Source of the DNA: Candidatus Bathyarchaeota archaeon
GTDB taxonomy: Archaea > Thermoproteota > Bathyarchaeia > Bathyarchaeales > DTEX01
NCBI GenBank assembly: GCA_003601725.1
Contig: PIYJ01000035.1
Coordinates: 1-10,712 of the forward strand
DNA: 10,712 nucleotides
Direction of reading: 5' to 3'
Part shown: positions 6,432-10,712 of the stretch, piece by piece
Layout of the letters: every line of letters starts with the position of its first letter
How positions within the stretch are numbered: position 1 is the first letter of the stretch
Translations under genes and position numbers: made by a program
Notes under the pieces: generated by a model
What the model saw: the letters and a program-made list of their open reading frames with translations, nothing else
Database searches by the model: none
What the model was told of the DNA's origin: nothing

Positions 6432-6977
6432 TTGAGCAGTAAGAAAGTTGAGATAATCTATTTCTATTCAGATATGCATGAAGATGAGGATGAGCTTTCA
6501 AGCGTCAGCAGGAAGCTGTCTCAAAAGAGAAGAGACATAAACATACATTTAATCAATATTGATGATCCGAGAAACGAAGAATTAACCGAGCTGTATGAAG
6601 TTAACATCGTCCCCTTACTTGTCTTTTTGACTCCCAGAGGGGAAATAGCTGCAAGATTGTCGGTGCCACTATCAGCCGAAGATGTCGTTCAAGAAATAGC
6701 TGACAGAATAAATATGGGTAAACTTCCGAACCCGGCTGTTGAAGAGAGACGGAGGAAAATCTTGGAAAATCTGAAGTCTATTAACAGAAGAAATGATCTA
6801 ACCGAAGTAATCATCGAACAGATCGAGACTGACCTGATGGAGGCGCTTACAGAGTCAGAGATCGCGGAGATGGTTAACTCCCACGTTAGCGCCGTAAACC
6901 ATGCCATCAGCGACCTGGAGGAGATAAAGAAAGTTCTAAAAAGATATCAGAAGCCGCGAAACGACTTCGTCGTATAA
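6432..6977 (+). CDS. Thioredoxin-fold-like protein without CXXC, with helical C-terminal extension
   Basis: 181 residues. The first about 95 look like a thioredoxin fold: strand KVEIIYFYS (5-13), helix, strand INIHLINID (36-44), then ELYEVNIVPLLVFLTPRGE (53-71), where VP matches the cis-Pro (Pro61) that faces the active site. The place of the CXXC pair is occupied by about SDMH (13-16), and there is no Cys at all in the protein, so it cannot act as a disulfide oxidoreductase. Residues about 100-175 are charged and predicted helical with heptad-like spacing, suggesting a binding or dimer module. Start is TTG 6432; an in-frame TAG at 6414-6416 excludes earlier ones, and AGGGTG (6415-6420) and AAGGT (6423-6427) lie upstream. 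It follows aEF1A but after a terminator. Function unknown; the fold assignment is pattern-based. Confidence 0.75.
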   Translation: MSSKKVEIIYFYSDMHEDEDELSSVSRKLSQKRRDINIHLINIDDPRNEELTELYEVNIVPLLVFLTPRGEIAARLSVPLSAEDVVQEIADRINMGKLPNPAVEERRRKILENLKSINRRNDLTEVIIEQIETDLMEALTESEIAEMVNSHVSAVNHAISDLEEIKKVLKRYQKPRNDFVV

Positions 6978-7013
6978 CATGAGAATAAAAGGCTTTCCGG
7001 CGGCTCCTTCCCT

Positions 7014-7790
7014 TCAGCCTATATAGAAAATCTTTTCTTCCCCTTCTGTTCTCTGCCTTCTCCTTTCAATCATCCGTCTCTGCTCTTGGATTCTTCTTAC
7101 TCTTTCTTCAATCTCTTCGTACCTAGAGATTTCCCTTTCCAGATCGGAGAAGTCAATATTGAATTGCAGCATCTCTGCGAGAAGATTTAGGAGGCTCTTT
7201 GAGGCTCTGGGATCTGGTCTATGCCCATAAGTCTCAGCTAAAAGACAAAGTGCATCTATCCCCTTGAATTTAGCTAATCCAACAAGTATTCCCGCGGCTC
7301 CTATTACCGGGCTTCCAGAAGGACTGCTTTTCGCCCCTAATTTCATAGCCCTCTCAAGAAGTTCCCGGTTTGTCGCGGAGGCAAAGATCTTGGGTTCTTC
7401 CCTAACTTCTTTTTGATAACCGCCCAGCGTGATTATCAAGTCGACGTTGTTTCTTATCGCATAATCAAAGATTGCATCAGCTACTTCGTATTGGCCTTCA
7501 ATCGTCTGGGGTTGACAATCTCCAGTTAACAAAATAAGATCACAATTGCCTTTGCTATTGCTCCAGTAATAAAACTCTAATCTGAGAAGCCTAAGGCTTC
7601 CTTCACTATCCACCGTGACGTAATGTGCAAAATGCGGGGAATATATCTCGGCGACCTTTCTGGCATTTAGCTGTTTGATGAGGTATTCTGAGGCGATTTT
7701 CCCCACTAGCCCCAGTCCTGGCAGCCCTTCTATTAAGACGGCTTTTTTTGGATTTATCTTCTCAATCTCGATGATTGTTGTCTTCTTCAT
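7014..7790 (-). CDS. PAC2-family protein, proteasome assembly chaperone-like
   Basis: 258-residue member of the PAC2 (COG2047-type) family. The N-terminal strand ends in the hallmark EGLPGLGLVGKIA (21-33); further family features are LILLTGDCQPQ (85-95), LIITLGGYQ (118-126), and SGSPVIGAAGILVGLAK (158-174). The segment about 214-250 is rich in Glu/Arg and should form a coiled coil, followed by the tail EEKIFYIG. Eukaryotic PAC2 and archaeal PbaA/PbaB help assemble or engage the proteasome alpha ring through C-terminal tails, so that role is plausible but not shown here. It is the last gene of the L44e-S27e-aIF2alpha-Nop10 operon, its ATG overlapping the Nop10 stop in ATGA. This placement is a known archaeal arrangement. 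Confidence 0.9.
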   Translation of the reverse strand: MKKTTIIEIEKINPKKAVLIEGLPGLGLVGKIASEYLIKQLNARKVAEIYSPHFAHYVTVDSEGSLRLLRLEFYYWSNSKGNCDLILLTGDCQPQTIEGQYEVADAIFDYAIRNNVDLIITLGGYQKEVREEPKIFASATNRELLERAMKLGAKSSPSGSPVIGAAGILVGLAKFKGIDALCLLAETYGHRPDPRASKSLLNLLAEMLQFNIDFSDLEREISRYEEIEERVRRIQEQRRMIERRRQRTEGEEKIFYIG

Positions 7791-7951
7791 CTAGCCTTCT
7801 GCCTCATCATACCCTTGTATTTGGCATATTTATCATCCGGCGAAAATTTAGCTGGATGAGGGATGTATGTTGCTCCTCCACAGCGGGGGCATTTATCCTT
7901 TTTAATCGTATATTCCCCGCATTGTGAGCATCTTCTCATCAACCAGCCCAT
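7787..7951 (-). CDS. nop10: H/ACA RNP protein Nop10
   Basis: 54-residue protein, read on the minus strand from ATG 7951-7949 to TGA 7789-7787. The sequence begins MGWLMRRCSQCG and has a zinc-binding quartet Cys8, Cys11, Cys21, Cys24, then the invariant PHPAKFSPDDKYAKYK (31-46), which is diagnostic of Nop10. In archaea Nop10 with Cbf5, Gar1 and L7Ae makes the H/ACA ribonucleoprotein that pseudouridylates rRNA; Nop10 buttresses the Cbf5 catalytic domain. The gene sits 6 bases after the aIF2-alpha stop, with AGAGGA (7966-7961) as ribosome binding site, and its stop overlaps the next start by 4 bases. The second ATG (codon 5) is a possible alternative start but the first fits other archaeal Nop10s (xxWLxRKC). 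Confidence 0.95.
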   Translation of the reverse strand: MGWLMRRCSQCGEYTIKKDKCPRCGGATYIPHPAKFSPDDKYAKYKGMMRQKAR

Positions 7952-7957
7952 ATGTTT

Positions 7958-8749
7958 CTATCCTCTTTCGAACGTCCCCTCTCCCCCGAACTTCTTTATA
8001 CCCTGCACGGCGGCTTCTGTTACTCTTTGCATGATGAGATTTGCTGTTTTATAATCCCGAGCGGTCACTTCAACTCTATATTTTGGCGGGGAGACGACGT
8101 AGATTCTGACGTTTGAGCCGTTTGGAATCTTTATGCTCTTAGCTTCAGCGAGGGCTTTCTTTATTCTGAGAACGCCGTCAGGTTTTCTACACGAGATGTT
8201 TAGGGTTCCCTTCACCTTTACGTTTGTTATTCTGATCTTCTCCTTCGCGATCTTCGTTAGAGCTTCAGCTAACTCAGCTGATAGACCAATTTTCACTAAT
8301 GGTTCAGGTCCTTCCCTCGCGGCTTTCTCAAGCCCCTCATATGCGCTTCCGAAAGCTTCTTCAAGTGGAACCCAAGCCTTTTCATATAGCTCCTTTAACG
8401 GCATCTTTAATCTTTGAGAGACGCTTCTCATGAGGCTTTCTGCCTTTTTGCTTTGCTTCCAGAAAAGCATCTTTTCCCTTCTTTCCCGTTTCGTTACTCT
8501 TCTCAGAGAAAGATCTATGTGTCTTTTTTCCGGGTCTACCCGCAACACTTTAAGAACGACTTTTTCTCCTTCTCGAACAAAGTCGCGGATGTTCTTCACC
8601 CAGCTTGAGGAAATCTCGGATACGTGGAGAAAACCTTCTTTTTCATACTCATCCAGTGTCACATAGACTCCGTAATTCATTATCTTATCTACGGAGGCTA
8701 CTACTAGTTCGCCTACTTCAGGCCATTCGTCTCTTTTAATGAGAGACAT
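7958..8749 (-). CDS. Translation initiation factor 2 subunit alpha (aIF2-alpha)
   Basis: 263 residues, the usual length. The S1/OB domain (about 10-86) shows GELVVASVDKIMNYGVYV and EGFLHVSEISSSWVKN; a helical domain (about 90-170) and the C-terminal alpha/beta domain (about 175-263) that binds the gamma subunit follow. aIF2 delivers initiator Met-tRNA to the small ribosomal subunit. The serines at 47-49 lie in the loop equivalent to the region regulated by phosphorylation in eukaryotic eIF2-alpha (Ser51) and reported as phosphorylated in Pyrococcus aIF2-alpha; whether this happens here is unknown. Start ATG 8749 is 9 bases after the S27e stop, with GGAG at the end of S27e serving as ribosome binding site. 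Third gene of the minus-strand operon. Confidence 0.97.
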   Translation of the reverse strand: MSLIKRDEWPEVGELVVASVDKIMNYGVYVTLDEYEKEGFLHVSEISSSWVKNIRDFVREGEKVVLKVLRVDPEKRHIDLSLRRVTKRERREKMLFWKQSKKAESLMRSVSQRLKMPLKELYEKAWVPLEEAFGSAYEGLEKAAREGPEPLVKIGLSAELAEALTKIAKEKIRITNVKVKGTLNISCRKPDGVLRIKKALAEAKSIKIPNGSNVRIYVVSPPKYRVEVTARDYKTANLIMQRVTEAAVQGIKKFGGEGTFERG

Positions 8750-8758
8750 GCTATATTC

Positions 8759-8956
8759 CTACTCCAAAATTCTAACTATATCTCCCTTTATCTTCGCCTT
8801 TCCACCCGTCGGCTCAGCTAGAGTCGCGCCGCAGATATTGCAGTGAACAACGGAGGCTACGTGGCTGAATATTGTCTGCTCGTTTCCACAGTCTGGGCAT
8901 TTAACCTGAAGGAATACGCTTTTTGGTTCAGGAATAACCTTCTCCCACATACCCAT
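8759..8956 (-). CDS. rps27e: Ribosomal protein S27e
   Basis: 65-residue zinc-ribbon protein of the small subunit. From ATG 8956 the zinc ligands are Cys20, Cys23 (VKCPDCGNEQ) and Cys39, Cys42 (VHCNICGATL), followed by the strongly conserved EPTGGKAKI. A GTG at 8965 is also in frame, but it lies inside AAAGGTGATT, a near-perfect Shine-Dalgarno ideally spaced from ATG 8956 (8 bases from GGTG), so the ATG is chosen. A further ATG at 8950 would remove two residues. Eleven bases separate it from the L44e stop. Confidence 0.96.
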   Translation of the reverse strand: MGMWEKVIPEPKSVFLQVKCPDCGNEQTIFSHVASVVHCNICGATLAEPTGGKAKIKGDIVRILE

Positions 8957-8967
8957 CTTAATCACCT

Positions 8968-9243
8968 TTACTCAATCGTCATTCTCCGCAATCTTATCCC
9001 TTTTCTATGAGATATATACCCGCACTTTCTGCATCTGAGCTTTAAGGTTTGCTTCTTTGTCGTTTTCGCTTTCCTTCTTAACATGGGATACTTCTGCCCG
9101 CCGTATCCTTTCCTTTCACGTTTATGATGACGTTCTCCTTTTGCTAGAGCTCTTCTCTTTCCTTCCTTATAAAGTGAGACTGCATGCTCTGTATGCGTCC
9201 TGCATCTCGGACAGTACGTCGATATCTGCCTAGGGACATTCAT
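8968..9243 (-). CDS. rpl44e: Ribosomal protein L44e
   Basis: 91-residue basic large-subunit protein located near the tRNA E site. It begins MNVPRQISTYCPRC, the canonical start of archaeal L44e, and carries zinc ligands Cys11, Cys14, Cys71 and Cys74 around a Lys/Arg-rich middle containing GYGGQKYP. The GTG at 9252 would add three residues (MVI) but belongs to the upstream GTGGTC motif; ATG 9243 matches the family start. First gene of the operon L44e, S27e, aIF2-alpha, Nop10, PAC2-like. Confidence 0.97.
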   Translation of the reverse strand: MNVPRQISTYCPRCRTHTEHAVSLYKEGKRRALAKGERHHKRERKGYGGQKYPMLRRKAKTTKKQTLKLRCRKCGYISHRKGIRLRRMTIE

Positions 9244-9293
9244 TATGACCACTTGCTTCTCCGTTTACAAGTATACAAGACCTAATTAAGATG

Positions 9294-9306
9294 ATATTTA
9301 AACCTT
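9294..9306 (-). promoter_or_regulatory. Promoter (BRE/TATA) of the L44e operon
   Basis: On the minus strand AAGGTTTAAATAT is a purine-rich BRE-like motif followed by a TATA box. A start site near 9272 gives a leader of about 29 bases before ATG 9243. It is the only good promoter-like element upstream of the five-gene operon. Confidence 0.6.
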
Positions 9307-9324
9307 ATGAGGATTTGATTTCCC

Positions 9325-9879
9325 TTAAGTGCTGTAGATTATTCCACCGGGTTCTTTTTCTTCTTTAATCCTATAATCGATTCTCTTCGGCTCCTCCGTC
9401 TTTCCAATGCTTGAGTTCAATCTGTTCCCGATGTAAGCCGCAATCAACGCGGACACCGGATTAAACACATAGGCCGCAACGTCAAGGAAAGTTAGCACAT
9501 ATCCCCTATAAGCATCAGAAAGCGGAATGCTCTGAACATACAGAGACCCAAATATTATGCCGCCTAAAATCGCATCTGCAAAGAGATATACAGCAAAAGA
9601 TATCGTTACGGACTCTTCTATTCCTCTCGCTCTAAACAGGAATATTACAAGCACAGAGGATACGAAGGATGGAATGAAATATAGCTGAAGCCAAGGTGGC
9701 GACAAAGAAGAGATCATAACGGAAAGAAAGGCACCAAGTACGCCTGCTTGAATGATCTTCGCTATAGACACGGAAGGCAATTTCGGAGGCACAGGTTTTA
9801 TCCGTACACGACTCCCGCAGTTTGGGCAGTACTCTGCGCCTTCCGGGAGTGGAAATCCACATTTGTCACAATTCGACAT
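9325..9879 (-). CDS. Zinc-ribbon membrane protein of unknown function, about four TM helices
   Basis: 184 residues. The N-terminus is a small zinc ribbon: Cys4-x2-Cys7 and Cys18-x2-Cys21 in CDKCGFPLPEGAEYCPNCG, common in archaeal membrane proteins of unknown role. A Pro-rich linker (about 25-38) leads to four hydrophobic segments at about 42-60, 65-83, 90-113 and 127-151, and a charged C-terminal tail of about 30 residues (SSIGKTEEPKRIDYR region) that should be cytoplasmic. Start ATG 9879 has GGTGAT four bases upstream. It has its own TATA-like element and is divergent from the secretion ATPase gene. I do not recognise a named family beyond the zinc ribbon plus membrane domain; a structural or scaffold role is only a guess. 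Confidence 0.85.
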   Translation of the reverse strand: MSNCDKCGFPLPEGAEYCPNCGSRVRIKPVPPKLPSVSIAKIIQAGVLGAFLSVMISSLSPPWLQLYFIPSFVSSVLVIFLFRARGIEESVTISFAVYLFADAILGGIIFGSLYVQSIPLSDAYRGYVLTFLDVAAYVFNPVSALIAAYIGNRLNSSIGKTEEPKRIDYRIKEEKEPGGIIYST

Positions 9880-9928
9880 CTACATCACCAGTATCGAAAA
9901 TGTTTCATGATTAAAAGACATATCAGCT

Positions 9929-9943
9929 TTATAAAAACCCTTT
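9929..9943 (-). promoter_or_regulatory. Candidate promoter of the zinc-ribbon membrane protein gene
   Basis: On the minus strand GGGTTTTTATAAAGC contains a TATA-like TTTATAAA. A start site near 9907 would leave a leader of about 28 bases before ATG 9879. Confidence 0.5.
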
Positions 9944-10014
9944 CCATACGCTGAATCTTCTGCAATTTTACATATTAACTTTAATTCATCATAAAACAGA
10001 AGTTTCAATGTGAG

Positions 10015-10077
10015 TTTAAACTATATAGGAGAGATTCATAAGCCATTTATCAATTTTCCTTTCAGTTTCGTATAAAC
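10015..10077 (+). promoter_or_regulatory. Candidate promoter elements of the secretion ATPase gene
   Basis: Two TATA-like elements lie in the divergent gap: TTTAAACTATATAG (10015-10028) and CGTATAAA (10069-10076). The first would suit a start at ATG 10082, the second a start at TTG 10136 with a leader of about 35 bases. Which one is used cannot be decided from sequence alone. Confidence 0.4.
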
Positions 10078-10135
10078 AGTGATGACTATAGGGTCATTGA
10101 AAAGTAAACTGCGGCTTCTATTAGAGGAGTTAATC

Positions 10136-10712
10136 TTGGCGGTAAAATCAACATCTAACAGCGAAGCAAAGCGTAATAGTTCTAGAACGAATAATACTCG
10201 AAAATCTTCAAAGATGAAAATGGCTTCCAGTCCCTCGGGTACAGAAAAAGAAGAGAGAAGAAAAACCGAGAAAAAGCCTGCTCGTTACAAGCTCGTAGAG
10301 AGCTATTGGATACATAACCCCTTAGCGAAGGTCAATATCGTTTCAGTCAAAGGAAAAATGCGATATATAGCTGAGGAAGCTGAGCTTAACCCTAAAGAAG
10401 AGAAAACTTACAAGAAGCTCCTATCATTCATAACGAAGGAACTTTCCCCGCCTGAAACCCTAGATGTAGATCTCGACGCATACATACTCTCAGAAGCAAA
10501 AAGGCTTACAAAGAAGTATCGACGTAGCCTAGGAAAGTTCAGTGAGGAATCTTGGGAAAAGATATATTATTATGTTATCCGCGACCTAGCAGGCTACGGA
10601 AACCTAGATGTTTTGATGAACGATCCAAACATAGAAGACATCTCATGCAACGGGCTTAACAAACCAGTATATGTTTGGCATAGAAAATACGAGAGCCTCC
10701 CAACGAACATCA
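10136..10712 (+). CDS. Type II/IV secretion system ATPase (GspE/ArlI/PilB-like), 3' partial
   Basis: Only the N-terminal about 192 residues are in the window; the Walker A and B region is beyond the edge. The recognisable part is RDLAGYGNLDVLMNDPNIEDISCNG (from residue 149) followed by KPVYVWHRKYESLPTNI, the N-terminal domain signature of archaeal secretion ATPases that power archaella or type IV-like pili by ATP hydrolysis at the membrane. Before it, residues about 51-148 form a helical domain (YKLVESYWIHNP, then YILSEAKRLTKKYRR). The first about 48 residues are a disordered tail rich in Ser, Thr, Asn, Lys and Arg. Start: TTG 10136 with GAGGAG (10124-10129) 6 bases upstream; ATG 10082 and GTG 10079 are in frame, bounded by a TAA at 10073-10075, and would add 18-19 residues but lack a ribosome binding site. 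Partner membrane (GspF/TadC-like) and pilin genes are expected downstream but not seen. Confidence 0.88.
   Translation, partial: MAVKSTSNSEAKRNSSRTNNTRKSSKMKMASSPSGTEKEERRKTEKKPARYKLVESYWIHNPLAKVNIVSVKGKMRYIAEEAELNPKEEKTYKKLLSFITKELSPPETLDVDLDAYILSEAKRLTKKYRRSLGKFSEESWEKIYYYVIRDLAGYGNLDVLMNDPNIEDISCNGLNKPVYVWHRKYESLPTNI

Noticed and set aside
8133..8666. Plus-strand open frames opposite the aIF2-alpha gene
   Set aside because: They are antisense shadows of a strongly conserved gene and have no family features.
1..10712. tRNA genes, CRISPR arrays, insertion sequences or prophage genes
   Set aside because: I found no T-loop-like tRNA signature in the gaps, no spaced direct repeats, and no transposase or phage-like proteins on either strand.

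Overview
The window is archaeal. It carries a TATA-binding protein, aEF1A, aIF2-alpha, ribosomal proteins S27e and L44e, Nop10, an ER-type (Ser/His) signal peptidase and an archaeal-type tRNA m1A methyltransferase, with TATA-box promoters. The aEF1A sequence (for example the DMGTTIAAGVV stretch near its C-terminus and the TAIAAGYTPVLHAHTAQVA-type segment) resembles Thaumarchaeota/Bathyarchaeia sequences more than Euryarchaeota. I therefore infer a TACK-group archaeon, perhaps a bathyarchaeon; this is not proven. TTG is used often as a start codon, and Shine-Dalgarno-like GGAGG/GGTG motifs precede many genes.

Left part, plus strand (1-4737): the 3' end of a beta-CASP metallo-beta-lactamase ribonuclease-like gene, then the tRNA m1A methyltransferase (trmI), a type I signal peptidase, TBP (tbp), a stand-alone two-CBS-domain protein and a short MscS-family channel. 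These genes are spaced with their own TATA-like elements rather than packed in one operon. The tbp and channel promoters each contain a perfect inverted repeat at a position where a regulator could act.

Middle (4738-7013): a leader of about 320 bases without a convincing gene precedes aEF1A. aEF1A is followed by a clear stem-loop and T-run terminator, then by a thioredoxin-fold-like protein that lacks the CXXC pair and carries an alpha-helical extension. This gene converges with the next operon.

Right part, minus strand (7014-9243): a compact five-gene operon reading L44e, S27e, aIF2-alpha, Nop10, PAC2-family proteasome-assembly-chaperone-like protein, with gaps of 6-11 bases and one 4-base overlap. 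This is a widely conserved archaeal translation/RNA-modification cluster. Nop10 is short (54 codons) and easily missed.

Far right (9325-10712): a minus-strand zinc-ribbon protein with about four membrane segments, divergent from the start of a plus-strand type II/IV secretion (archaellum/pilus-type) ATPase gene that runs off the window.

Most of the window is core information processing. I see no tRNA, rRNA, CRISPR array, insertion sequence or phage gene, and no convincing new defence or mobile system. The most interesting unexplained items are the promoter palindromes, the redox-dead thioredoxin-like protein next to aEF1A, the long aEF1A leader and the zinc-ribbon membrane protein opposite the secretion ATPase.
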